This document shows, piece after piece, positions 17,829 to 26,500 of a stretch of DNA of 64,000 bases. Each line of letters starts with the position of its first letter. The stretch's first letter is position 1. Under the pieces are notes generated by a model. That model was not told where the DNA came from. It did not search any database and saw nothing but the letters and a program-made list of their open reading frames with translations. Origin of the DNA: Arthrobacter sp. NtRootA1 (GTDB lineage Bacteria; Actinomycetota; Actinomycetes; Actinomycetales; Micrococcaceae); contig NZ_AP024630.1 of the NCBI RefSeq assembly GCF_019976975.1, positions 2,046,001 through 2,110,000 on the forward strand, given 5' to 3'. A program made the position numbers and the translations under genes.

Positions 17829-18572
17829 TCAGGCCGTGGTGTCGAAGACGGCGTCGAAAGCATGACCGTCGCCAGTACCTTTCGGGTTCGGGAGCTGGGC
17901 GGCCAGATACCACTCCTCGGATGGCCAGGCATAATCTGTGGCTACTCTGACCCAGTTCACGCGGTCGCTCTGCTCGTGTTCCGGGCAGATGCCGTCACTT
18001 CCCGGACAGCCCGCGGTCACGGTGGTGACGCCACGGCTCAAGAGACCGGCGATGACGAAGTGGCCCAGCGTCGAGCATCCGTCAGTAACCAGCAGCCGCT
18101 TGTTTTTTGGGTCTTGAAAGAAGTCATCCTCCAAAGGCCTGGAGTTTGCGGCCAAGGAGCCAAGGTGTGTGGTAGCTGGCTGGGCCACCACCACGCCGCG
18201 TCCGGCTGCATCCAAGCGGAGATCCATCACTACTGGTTCGCCTGCCACGCAACCTGGCAAGAGGTGCGCCACGATGGAGGGACCCTCAGCTGAGGCCACA
18301 ATGCCAACTGTCCACGGCAGTCTTTTCTGGAAGTAAGGTTCGTTGCTTGCCTGAATCGTGGTTTTCGCCGACAAGAGGCCTTGGCGGTCAACGTCTTCCC
18401 AGGCCAATTCGGTGCCGAGGCAATTATGGCAGGCGTCCCGGGGTGGGTACTGAACGTTGCTGCAGTCCTGGCATCGTTGAAGGATGAAACGCCCGGTTGC
18501 GGCGCCGCGGATCAGCCCCGCTGCTGCCGCGCTGCGTGCATGCGGGGGGCGCGAATCGCTGAGTGTCGTCAT
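17829..18572 (-). CDS. DUF35 OB-fold protein with C-terminal Rossmann-like extension
   Basis: Residues about 20-145 form a DUF35 protein: a rubredoxin-like zinc ribbon with CQDC near 34 and CHNC near 48, followed by an OB-fold ending at GRGVVVAQ. Such proteins partner thiolase-fold enzymes, as ChsH2 does with Ltp2. Residues about 165-247 are unusual: KRLLVTDGCSTLGHFVIAGL looks like the first beta-alpha-beta of an SDR, with the glycine motif degraded, but the segment is too short for a whole domain. The stop of the thiolase gene overlaps its start by 4 bases, strongly suggesting a complex between the two products. Confidence 0.8.
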   Translation of the reverse strand: MTTLSDSRPPHARSAAAAGLIRGAATGRFILQRCQDCSNVQYPPRDACHNCLGTELAWEDVDRQGLLSAKTTIQASNEPYFQKRLPWTVGIVASAEGPSIVAHLLPGCVAGEPVVMDLRLDAAGRGVVVAQPATTHLGSLAANSRPLEDDFFQDPKNKRLLVTDGCSTLGHFVIAGLLSRGVTTVTAGCPGSDGICPEHEQSDRVNWVRVATDYAWPSEEWYLAAQLPNPKGTGDGHAFDAVFDTTA

Positions 18573-19744
18573 GAGCTGCTCCTTGAGAGGATGGCGGCCG
18601 CGGAACAGAGGCCGCGATCGTAATTGATCATTCCGAATCCCGAAACCAGCCCGATTCCGTTCACTAAGTGGACTGGGTTTGGAGCAGCGCCGGTGAGTTG
18701 GCGGAGGCCTTCCACCAATCCCAAGTGTCCTCCGGCTGCTCCGGCTTGCCCTGTAGAGAGTTGCCCGCCAGAGGTGTTGTGGGGAAAGGTGCCACCAACC
18801 CCGAAATCATGGGCCCGTACAAAGTCCGGTCCTTCGCCTTTACCGCAGAAACCAAGATCCTCAAACTGGAGCATCGAGATGACAGGATAATCGTCGTAGG
18901 TCTGGACGAAGTCGGTATCTTTTGGTCCAACGCCAGCGCTGGACCAGAGCTCAGCGGCATCCACTGACCAGCCACCCTTGTCCTGGACCACGTCTTCGGA
19001 GAAGGCGTTGTGGCGTTCGATAGTACCCATGATGCGGGCGTGAGGAATACCAAGGTCTTGGGCCATGTCGTCCCGCATGACCAGGAACGCCTCGGCGCCC
19101 GCACACGGCATCACACAGTCGAAAAGTCGGAGAGGATCCGCAATGGGCCGCGCGTCGAGGTAGTTTTTTAGCGTCAGTGGCTTTTGAAGCAATGACCACG
19201 GTGTGGCGGAAGCATTCGCCCTCTGCGAGACAGCAAGTTTTCCAAAGTCCTCCGCCGTGGCGCCGTAGGTGCGCATGTAGTAGTCGGTGAGCAGTGCGAA
19301 GCTCGCATTGGGGCCCGCGCCGCCGTAGGGATAGGACGCGTCCTGGGCGAACCTGCTGAAGCTGGTTACCAGGCTTCGGAACGATTCAGGGCGATTCGTA
19401 TCCGCGGCGACGCAGGCGACTACGCTGGCGTCCCCGGTTTGGACTGCCCGGGCGGCCCTCCGCAATGCCACCACCCCGGAAGCACCACCTAGGGCGATTC
19501 CGTCCAACCACCGAGGAGACAAACCAAGGTGCTGGGTGACACTGACCGGGGTGTCGGGCGTTAACGTGAAGCTGGACAACGCCAGGCCATCGATCTGGTC
19601 CTTCCCAAGCCCGGAACCGTCCAGCAGCATCTTGAGCGCTCGGGCGATCCACCATTGCGCTGACTTGTCCGAAAACCTCTCGTACGGAACTGTGACCGGC
19701 ACAGCGACGGCGACGCCGTCGTACTTCATTCGTGGGGAGGGCAT
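18569..19744 (-). CDS. Thiolase-fold protein (SCP2/Ltp type), apparently without nucleophilic Cys
   Basis: A 391-residue thiolase superfamily member of the sterol-carrier/lipid-transfer type. ALGGASGVVALRRAARAV near residue 84 is the loop where true thiolases carry the acyl-accepting Cys; none is seen. The later FPHNTSGG near 322 and the final NGIGLVSGFGM match the family. Tyr residues in TYDDYPVISMLQFEDLGFC correspond to the region used by Ltp2-type retro-aldolases. Overlap with the DUF35 gene suggests an Ltp2-DUF35-like acyl-CoA aldolase complex rather than a beta-ketothiolase. The role on a side chain is inferred. Confidence 0.82.
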   Translation of the reverse strand: MPSPRMKYDGVAVAVPVTVPYERFSDKSAQWWIARALKMLLDGSGLGKDQIDGLALSSFTLTPDTPVSVTQHLGLSPRWLDGIALGGASGVVALRRAARAVQTGDASVVACVAADTNRPESFRSLVTSFSRFAQDASYPYGGAGPNASFALLTDYYMRTYGATAEDFGKLAVSQRANASATPWSLLQKPLTLKNYLDARPIADPLRLFDCVMPCAGAEAFLVMRDDMAQDLGIPHARIMGTIERHNAFSEDVVQDKGGWSVDAAELWSSAGVGPKDTDFVQTYDDYPVISMLQFEDLGFCGKGEGPDFVRAHDFGVGGTFPHNTSGGQLSTGQAGAAGGHLGLVEGLRQLTGAAPNPVHLVNGIGLVSGFGMINYDRGLCSAAAILSRSSS

Positions 19745-19787
19745 GCTGCAACTTTCTTAGATGGGGAATGGGCTCTGACATCAGTCG

Positions 19788-21473
19788 TCAACGCTTGACG
19801 ATGTATCCGTGCTGTTCCCTGTCCCAAGTGGTCCGCGTAATTCCGGCTTCGCGCAGTTGGAATTTCTTGATTTTGCCATTCTCGGTAACCGGCAGTGACT
19901 CGACAAAGTCGACATAGCGCGGAACCGAGAAGTAGGAGATCAGTTGCTGGCAATGATCCAACAATTCCTCGGCAGACAGGCAGGCGTCGTCACGAAGAAC
20001 CACTGCACACATGACGTCGTCTTCTGCGAGTTCCGACTGGACGGGGAACACTGCGGCCGTCTTCACTGATGGGTGAAGGGAAATGGCCTGCTCAACTTCG
20101 TAGGAGGAGATATTCTCACCTCTCCGGCGGATGACGTCCTTGATCCGATCCACGAAGCGGAAGTATCCGTCCTCATCGCAGATAACGCGGTCGCCGGTGT
20201 GCAACCAGAGGTTCCGCCATGCTTCCACCGTTTTGTCCGGCATCCCGAAGTAGCCCGTGGCGAAGGCAAAAGGGTCCTCGGCCCGGAGAATCAATTCACC
20301 GGGCACGCCTGGTTCAAGCTCGTTGTCGAGTTCGTCGACGACTTTTGCGTAGAAGCCCGGCCGGACTTTCCCCATGGTTCCTAACCGCTTTTGGCTGGAC
20401 GGCGATCCAATGACGAAGTTGGTCTCAGTGGATGCGAAACCATCGATGAGCTCCACCCCGAATCTGCTGGCAAAGGCGGTGGCGGCCGCTGCCGGCACTC
20501 CTGGTGCGAGGACTGTGCGCAAGTGGTGTTCTCTGTCCCGGTCCGTGGAGGGGGTCGATAGCAAGATGGGAACCATTGCGCCCAGGAGGTACGTCACCGT
20601 TGCTTTGCTGTCGCGCAGGGATTCGAGGAATCCGGACGCGGAGAACCGTTTCTTGATGACGAGCGTGGAGCCGGTGATCAGCGCCTGGAAGAAGGCGCTC
20701 AATGCGTTGACATGAAAGAGCGGGAGGGTTGTCAGTAACACGTCCCCTTCCTCCAGTTCCAGGACCTTGGCGCTGTTCGCGGCCCACCAGAAGTACTGGG
20801 CGTGGGGGCAGAGAACGCCCTTGGACAGGCCAGTTGTCCCGGAGGTGTAAAGGATGGCCAGCGGTTCATTTGGGTGTATTTCGGACGGCCTGGAAACGGA
20901 TTGCTGCGGGATGGTCCACCGTGCTGTCTCAAGCGGCGTGTCCAGGGCTGGGTGGTCCTCGTCGTTGGGGATGGTCAGGATGCGCTCAAGCTTCGTGGCG
21001 GTGATGGAAACAGCCGTCAGCCGGTTGAGAAATTCTGATTCGCTGATGAGGAGGCGGGCTTCGGAATTTCCTAGAATATGTTGAAGTTGTGCCCCTTTGG
21101 ACGCTGTGTTCAAGGGGACTGTGATGGCGCCCAGCCAGGCTGCTCCCAGGAACACTTCGAGGAATTCGGGACGATTTCCGCAGAAGAGTGCGATGCGGTC
21201 ACCCTTTTTGACGCCGGCGAATTCAAGGGCTGCGGCCCCACGTTGGGCCAGTGAGACTGCTTGGTTGAAGGAAACGTCTGCAGAGTCAAAGGAGCACAAT
21301 GTTCGTTCGCCGTAGAGGGCTGCTTGGGCCAGGAGCATGGCGGGTACAGTGCGCTCACCGGGTGGAAATGCATCGGCCAAGCCAATCCATGGTTCACCGC
21401 CAGCCACTTTCAGCTCTGATGTCATCGTCTGGCCTGTTTCGTGGTCTTGTGCTTGTGGTTCCAGAGGTTTCAT
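19788..21473 (-). CDS. AMP-binding acyl-CoA synthetase
   Basis: A 561-residue ANL-superfamily ligase that activates a carboxylic acid as an adenylate and then a CoA thioester. ILYTSGTTGLSKG near residue 212 is the P-loop-like A3 motif, DGFASTETNF near 343 the A5 region, LHTGDRVICDEDGYFRFVDRIKD near 428 the A7-A8 hinge, and ENGKIKKFQLRE near 540 holds the catalytic Lys. An in-frame ATG 48 bases in is another possible start. It lies between the M20D2-like hydrolase and the thiolase-fold gene, consistent with activation of the acid released by amide hydrolysis. Confidence 0.9.
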   Translation of the reverse strand: MKPLEPQAQDHETGQTMTSELKVAGGEPWIGLADAFPPGERTVPAMLLAQAALYGERTLCSFDSADVSFNQAVSLAQRGAAALEFAGVKKGDRIALFCGNRPEFLEVFLGAAWLGAITVPLNTASKGAQLQHILGNSEARLLISESEFLNRLTAVSITATKLERILTIPNDEDHPALDTPLETARWTIPQQSVSRPSEIHPNEPLAILYTSGTTGLSKGVLCPHAQYFWWAANSAKVLELEEGDVLLTTLPLFHVNALSAFFQALITGSTLVIKKRFSASGFLESLRDSKATVTYLLGAMVPILLSTPSTDRDREHHLRTVLAPGVPAAAATAFASRFGVELIDGFASTETNFVIGSPSSQKRLGTMGKVRPGFYAKVVDELDNELEPGVPGELILRAEDPFAFATGYFGMPDKTVEAWRNLWLHTGDRVICDEDGYFRFVDRIKDVIRRRGENISSYEVEQAISLHPSVKTAAVFPVQSELAEDDVMCAVVLRDDACLSAEELLDHCQQLISYFSVPRYVDFVESLPVTENGKIKKFQLREAGITRTTWDREQHGYIVKR

Positions 21474-21640
21474 TGCTCATGCCTTTTAGTCGTTGCAGTG
21501 CCTGCGATATCGATATATCCGGCTGGTTCAAGGGGGAATTTGGGCAGGAAGGAGCGCGCGGCAGGGTTCGCCAGCTCACGGAAGTGACTGGACCAGGCCG
21601 CTACTGAGGGCGGGAACCTAGGGGATCAGCGCTTTGTGTT

Positions 21641-22870
21641 TCACGACGCGTTCCCTTCAGCGAAGGAGGCCTTCATTTCATGGACCAGGTCCGGGGAACT
21701 AAACAGTTGTACTGCTGTCATGGCCAGGACCAAAGCACCGTCCAGAACGGCCCGATCTCCCTGTGAGCTGCCCGCAAGAGCCGAAGCTTCCCGGCTGTGG
21801 AGACCAATGCCCGCCTCCAGCTCGATGACGGGGTGTATTGACGGTATGAACTGGCTGACGTTTCCCATGTCAGTCGACCCAGGCAAAACTTCAGTGAGGG
21901 GCGGCTCGGGCGTCCGGCCCACTCGAACGAAGTTTGACTCGACCAAACGGGCAAGGACTGCATTCGGCTTCATGGCGGCATACGGCGGCGCCGACGATGT
22001 GATCTCGACTGTTGCTCCCGTGGCCAAGGCGGCTCCCTTGGCGCAGTTGGTCACCCGGGGAACGAGGTTTTCCATGAGGAGTTTCGTGTCCGGGGCTCGG
22101 ACGAATGCGCGGATGGAAGCAGTTTCGGGAATGATGTTGGGCACATCACCACCATGGGTGACGATCGCGTGCACCCGGACATCCGAGGGCAATTGTTGAC
22201 GCAGCAAACCTATGGCTGTGAGAGTCAGCACGGATGCGTCAAGAGCGTTAATACCTTTTTCCGGGCTTACAGCTGCGTGTGCGGCCTTGCCGCGGAAGTT
22301 GAAGTCCAGCATGGAACGGGCCAGCGTGGTCATGGCAGACAACGTGTAGCCCTCCGGATGGATCAACATCGCAGCATCGATACCGTCCAAGCACTGACTG
22401 TCCAGGAGCAGGGCTTTTCCACCTCCGCCCTCCTCGCCGGGGCTACCGATGACGACTATCCGGCCTGTCCATTCCGGGTTTTGAGTCAACCAGTCCTTCG
22501 TGAGTAACGCTGCGCCAATGCTGGCTGCGGCGACTATGTTGTGACCGCAACCGTGCCCGATCTCTTCCAAGGCGTCGTACTCACAGAAGAACGCCAACGT
22601 GGGGCCCCCTTCACCGGTTGTGTACTCTGCACGAAAGGCCGTCGGCAGGTCAGCCAGGCTCTGCGTGACCAGGAAGCCCTCTGAGTTGAGCTTGTCCACC
22701 AAGAGTTTCGAGGCAAAGTACTCCTCAAACCTCGTCTCAGGATGCGCGTGAATAGCATGGCTTATGTCCAGCAGGACATCCCCGATTTCCTCGAGTTCAG
22801 CACGCAGAAGGCTTTCGTCGTTGTGTCCGAAGCGTGGTAGGACCCCGTGGACGTTGGATGCGTTGATCAT
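21641..22870 (-). CDS. M20-family amidohydrolase (M20D2/AbgB-like)
   Basis: A 409-residue zinc hydrolase. HAIHAHPETRFEE near residue 37 opens the catalytic domain. FFCEYDALEEIGHGCGHNIVAAASIGAA near 93-118 is characteristic of the PM20D2/AbgB branch, with GSPGEEGGGG near 142 carrying the catalytic Glu. The dimerisation domain begins at FRGKAAHAAVSPEKGINALDA. These enzymes cleave N-acyl or peptide-like conjugates; AbgB acts with AbgA. Here the AbgA-like gene is 6 kb away on the other strand. It overlaps the DppF gene by 4 bases (ATGA), tying uptake to hydrolysis. Confidence 0.9.
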   Translation of the reverse strand: MINASNVHGVLPRFGHNDESLLRAELEEIGDVLLDISHAIHAHPETRFEEYFASKLLVDKLNSEGFLVTQSLADLPTAFRAEYTTGEGGPTLAFFCEYDALEEIGHGCGHNIVAAASIGAALLTKDWLTQNPEWTGRIVVIGSPGEEGGGGKALLLDSQCLDGIDAAMLIHPEGYTLSAMTTLARSMLDFNFRGKAAHAAVSPEKGINALDASVLTLTAIGLLRQQLPSDVRVHAIVTHGGDVPNIIPETASIRAFVRAPDTKLLMENLVPRVTNCAKGAALATGATVEITSSAPPYAAMKPNAVLARLVESNFVRVGRTPEPPLTEVLPGSTDMGNVSQFIPSIHPVIELEAGIGLHSREASALAGSSQGDRAVLDGALVLAMTAVQLFSSPDLVHEMKASFAEGNAS

Positions 22871-23703
22871 GCGATTGCTCGATTCTCGTGCGACGTTGGC
22901 TCCGTGATTCCAGGATCAATGGAAAATTCGGGGGTTCCAGGTACGGCCCTGAGCAGCGACTGAGTGTAAGAATGCTGAGGGCTACTGAATAGCTCCGACG
23001 TGCGGCCATGTTCCACCACTTGGCCTTGGTACATGACGGCCACCTCATCGCTGACCTGCCGAACCACCGCGAGATTGTGGGAAATAAAGATCATTGTCAG
23101 GTTCAGATCCCGCCGCAGGTTTGCGATCAGACTGAGTATCTCGGCTTGGACTGATACGTCGAGGGCTGATGTAATTTCATCCGCGATCACTACGGTGGGC
23201 TCGGGAATCAGGCCACGTGCAATGGCCACGCGTTGCCGTTGCCCACCGGAAAATTCATGGGGGTACCGGTACATAGCTTCCGCGGGAATCTTGACTCGCT
23301 CCAGCCATTCGGCGATGACGCCGCGGTGCTTTTTCACGTTTGCATGGCGGGGGTCCAAGGCTTCGGCCAGGGCTTCACCGATGGTGTGCCGTGGGTTGAG
23401 GGAGGAGAAGGGATCTTGCGGAATCATCTGCAGTACCTTCCTCCTGAGTTTCAGGCGTTCAGCGCCACGCACGGACGAGACATTCACGCCGTCGATCATC
23501 ACAGTCCCGCGGGTTGGCGTGAGAGTCCCAACCAAGGTCTTGGCGAGCGTTGATTTGCCTGATCCTGACTCGCCTACGACGCCCACCGTGCACCCAGCGG
23601 GAACGTTTAGGGAGACCCCGTGAAGGACTTGGACCGAGTTCCGTCCCCAGCCATATTTCACATCGAGGTCCTTGATTTGGATGACATCCTGGGCTTCAGA
23701 CAT
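22867..23703 (-). CDS. Peptide-type ABC transporter ATP-binding protein (DppF-like)
   Basis: A 278-residue ATPase. Walker A GESGSGKST is at about residues 42-50, Q-loop MIPQDPFSSLNPRHT near 93, signature SGGQRQR near 148, Walker B VVIADEITSALD near 170 and the switch His in FISHNLAVV. The C-terminal HSYTQSLLRAVPG is the usual family tail. It overlaps the upstream fused permease-ATPase gene by 8 bases and the following M20 gene by 4. It supplies the second nucleotide-binding site of the importer whose first site is fused to a permease. Confidence 0.93.
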   Translation of the reverse strand: MSEAQDVIQIKDLDVKYGWGRNSVQVLHGVSLNVPAGCTVGVVGESGSGKSTLAKTLVGTLTPTRGTVMIDGVNVSSVRGAERLKLRRKVLQMIPQDPFSSLNPRHTIGEALAEALDPRHANVKKHRGVIAEWLERVKIPAEAMYRYPHEFSGGQRQRVAIARGLIPEPTVVIADEITSALDVSVQAEILSLIANLRRDLNLTMIFISHNLAVVRQVSDEVAVMYQGQVVEHGRTSELFSSPQHSYTQSLLRAVPGTPEFSIDPGITEPTSHENRAIA

Positions 23704-25414
23704 GGAGCACTCCCTCGGTAGAGTCTGTAGAGACTGGGACGGCGCGCTGGCGTACAGGCAATGGATCGCTCATGTCCGGCGTTGCAGCCAACAGGGCCTT
23801 GGTGTATTCATGCTGAACCTGTACCTCGGTGAGGTTGGAGGCATCGATTGTTTCTACGATCTCGCCGCGATACATGACGAGAACCCGGTCGCAGAGGGCT
23901 CGAACGACACCTATGTCGTGGGAAATGAACATCATGGAGGTCTTGTAATCCCTGTTGATGCGTTTGAGCTCCCGGAGAATGTCGGCCTGCACAGTGACGT
24001 CCAGGGCCGTGGTGGGTTCGTCAGCGATGATCAATCGGGGTTCATTCGACAGAGCGGCGGCGATCATTGCCCGCTGCCGCATGCCACCTGACAGCTCATG
24101 GGGGTGCTGTTTCATCCGCAGCTCAGGCTGAGTCATTCTGACCATGCGGAGTGATTCAAGAATTCGCTGGCGGGCCTTCGCCTTTGTCCAGTTCTTGTGC
24201 GTTGTCAGTACCTCGGTGAGTTGCGTCCCCATGCGCAGGGAGGGGTTGAATGTTGAGCCTGGGTCTTGGTAGACCAGCGCAACAGTCTCAGCCATGCGAC
24301 GTGCGGGCACTGCACCAAGGAGGTCCAGACCATCAACAGTCAACTTCGACGCCTGCGAGGAGAGGCCGTCCGGGAGTAGTCTTGCCAGTGCCATGGCTGT
24401 CAACGTTTTGCCTGAGCCGCTTTCACCCACGATTCCGAGAATCTCGCCCTCTTTGATTCCCAGGGAAACCCCCTTCACCAATGGCACCCCTCCTGCGGAG
24501 ATCTGAAGGTCTTTAATCGTGGCCACGTAACTTCTGTCGTCGTCCTGCTGTAGGACACTTCCGCTGGGAACGGTCAGTGCAGGTGCACGCTTGGTAGAGG
24601 ACCGCGGATTAGCCATGGCGGCAAGGCCGTCGCCGATGAGTATCGCTGCGATGCCTGTGATGATGATCAGAGAGGCCGGACCCACCATTTGATAAGGGCG
24701 GCCCGCCAGAAGCGAAGGGAGCGCTTCATTGAGGAGCTTGCCCCAGTCATACGCTGGTGACTGCACGCCCAAGCCTACGAACGAAAGTGCGGAGATTGCG
24801 GTGAGCGACTGTGCAAACGTCGATGCGGAAAGAACCAGTAGGGGCTCGGCCATGTTCGGCAGCATGTGCTTCAGCACGATGCGGGTGTTCTTGACTCCGA
24901 GCAGGCGGGCGGTGGTGATGTAGTCCTGCTGGGACACCTTGGCCGCCAGGTTGCCGGTGAGGCGCGCGAAGTACGGGATGCCGGCAATGCCGATTGCCAC
25001 GACGGCGGAGGAGCCTCCTGCCCCCAGGACCGCGGCTACGACGAGTGCCAAAAGCAGGGCCGGAAAGGCCACCATGCCATCGATCACTCTCAGGCACACC
25101 TCCCTGGTTCTGCCTCTCATGAGCCAGACGCCGGTACCCAGCAGCACGCCTGCCACGACCGCGATCGCTGTGGCGCCGATCGTCATGAGCAGCGTCAGCC
25201 GGGTTGCGACCAGACTGCGGAGCAGCATGTCGTGTCCGGCGGTGTCGGTTCCAAGCCAGTGGTCTGCCGATGGCCCTTGGCGTGCTCCGGATTCTTCCGC
25301 GGCACTTCCGAAGGCGATAGGCGCGATGGCGGCGATTACGACTATGGCCAGGAAGAGCAGCAGGCCGGAAACCAGCCCTGCGTTCCATGTAGTGCGTCTG
25401 CTACGCGTTTGCAT
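23696..25414 (-). CDS. Fused peptide-type ABC permease and ATP-binding protein (DppC-DppD)
   Basis: A single 572-residue chain. Residues about 1-275 form a DppC-type permease: an N-terminal span, then LGTDTAGHDMLLRSLVATR and the cytoplasmic EAA loop DYITTARLLGVKNTRIVLKHMLPN. Residues about 300-560 form an ATPase with Walker A GESGSGKTL, signature SGGMRQR and Walker B LIIADEPTTALD, ending with QHEYTKALLAATPDM. The start at 25414 is fixed by GGAGGT 6 bases upstream; it overlaps the preceding permease stop by 14 bases. Such fusions occur in actinobacterial peptide/nickel-type systems, ensuring one-to-one assembly of subunits. Confidence 0.92.
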   Translation of the reverse strand: MQTRSRRTTWNAGLVSGLLLFLAIVVIAAIAPIAFGSAAEESGARQGPSADHWLGTDTAGHDMLLRSLVATRLTLLMTIGATAIAVVAGVLLGTGVWLMRGRTREVCLRVIDGMVAFPALLLALVVAAVLGAGGSSAVVAIGIAGIPYFARLTGNLAAKVSQQDYITTARLLGVKNTRIVLKHMLPNMAEPLLVLSASTFAQSLTAISALSFVGLGVQSPAYDWGKLLNEALPSLLAGRPYQMVGPASLIIITGIAAILIGDGLAAMANPRSSTKRAPALTVPSGSVLQQDDDRSYVATIKDLQISAGGVPLVKGVSLGIKEGEILGIVGESGSGKTLTAMALARLLPDGLSSQASKLTVDGLDLLGAVPARRMAETVALVYQDPGSTFNPSLRMGTQLTEVLTTHKNWTKAKARQRILESLRMVRMTQPELRMKQHPHELSGGMRQRAMIAAALSNEPRLIIADEPTTALDVTVQADILRELKRINRDYKTSMMFISHDIGVVRALCDRVLVMYRGEIVETIDASNLTEVQVQHEYTKALLAATPDMSDPLPVRQRAVPVSTDSTEGVLHV

Positions 25415-26468
25415 GGCTACCTCCAAGATTTCGGGAGTCAATGAGGCCAAGCACGACGTCCACCAGCAAATTGATCGCTGCGGCGATCATGCCGATGACG
25501 ATGACCATGCCTTGAATGACCGGATAGTCGCGGTCAAGAATTGCTTTGATGATTCCCGTGCCAAGACCCGGGAGTGCGAACACGGACTCGATAACAATGG
25601 CTCCGCCTATCATTCCGCTGAAGATCAGTCCGCTCAGCGTGAGCGTCGTGGTCAGCAAGTTGGGAAGCGCCCACTTCACGTACTGCTTGGATGCCGGAAG
25701 TCGCCATCCTCGCGCTGTCCGCATGTAGTCGTTTTCCAGGACGACTGCAGTTTCGCGCCTCACCACTCTGGACACGGTGCAAATCGGGCCTATGACGAGT
25801 GCGGCCACCGGGAGCACGAAAGATTCAGCCACCATTCTGGTGGAGTATGCGGGTGGAAGCATCGGGAAAATTCCAATGCCCAAAGCGAAGAGAATCACAA
25901 GGAAGGTAGCCACAATGTATCCCGGGATGGAATCCAGGAAGCCCGTGATGACACCGAACCCGGTATCCAACCAGCTTCGCTTGCCGGACCGGGTAAGCAG
26001 TCCAACCATCATGCCCAGCGGGACGGCGATCAACAGGACTGTGACAATGCCTGCGACTGCAATGGTTGCTGTGAAGGGCAAACGGCTCAAAATGACGGTG
26101 GACACAGGCTGGCGGTATATGAATGATGTTCCCAGATCACCGGACAACACTTGGCCGATGTAGGTCATGAACTGCTGACCGAGGGGAAGATCGAGGCCCA
26201 GTTCCTGACGAACCCGCTCAACGTCGGCAAGGTCGGCGTTGGCACCGGCGATGGCGAATGCCGGATCGCCAGGAATGAGTTGGACGATCAGGAAAGACAC
26301 CACCACCAAAGCCAGGAATGTGACGATGAGGCTCGCTCCGCGCCGGATGGCGAATGACAGCCAAGGATGCATTGCCCTGGACGGTCTCCGCACAGCGTTG
26401 GGTGGTGGAAATGCTTCGAGGACAACGGCCTCTGAAGTCTGCACCCCCCGGTTTGTGAATTCAGTCAT
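25401..26468 (-). CDS. Peptide-type ABC transporter permease (DppB-like)
   Basis: A 355-residue membrane protein, longer than usual because of a polar N-terminal stretch of about 35 residues. The first span (LIVTFLALVVVSFLIVQLIPGDPA) with the PGDPA motif is typical of DppB. A large outside loop precedes VTVLLIAVPLGMMVGL, and the EAA loop ENDYMRTARGWRLPASKQYVKWALPN lies near 250. It pairs with the fused DppC-DppD protein to form the membrane channel. It is 32 bases downstream of the binding-protein gene. Confidence 0.92.
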   Translation of the reverse strand: MTEFTNRGVQTSEAVVLEAFPPPNAVRRPSRAMHPWLSFAIRRGASLIVTFLALVVVSFLIVQLIPGDPAFAIAGANADLADVERVRQELGLDLPLGQQFMTYIGQVLSGDLGTSFIYRQPVSTVILSRLPFTATIAVAGIVTVLLIAVPLGMMVGLLTRSGKRSWLDTGFGVITGFLDSIPGYIVATFLVILFALGIGIFPMLPPAYSTRMVAESFVLPVAALVIGPICTVSRVVRRETAVVLENDYMRTARGWRLPASKQYVKWALPNLLTTTLTLSGLIFSGMIGGAIVIESVFALPGLGTGIIKAILDRDYPVIQGMVIVIGMIAAAINLLVDVVLGLIDSRNLGGSHANA

Positions 26469-26500
26469 CTCTAAGCTGCTTTCAAACTGGGACGGAACTG

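Noticed and set aside
24939..26126. 395-codon plus-strand frame opposite the permease genes
   Set aside because: Antisense shadow of DppB and DppC; no motif and no ribosome site.
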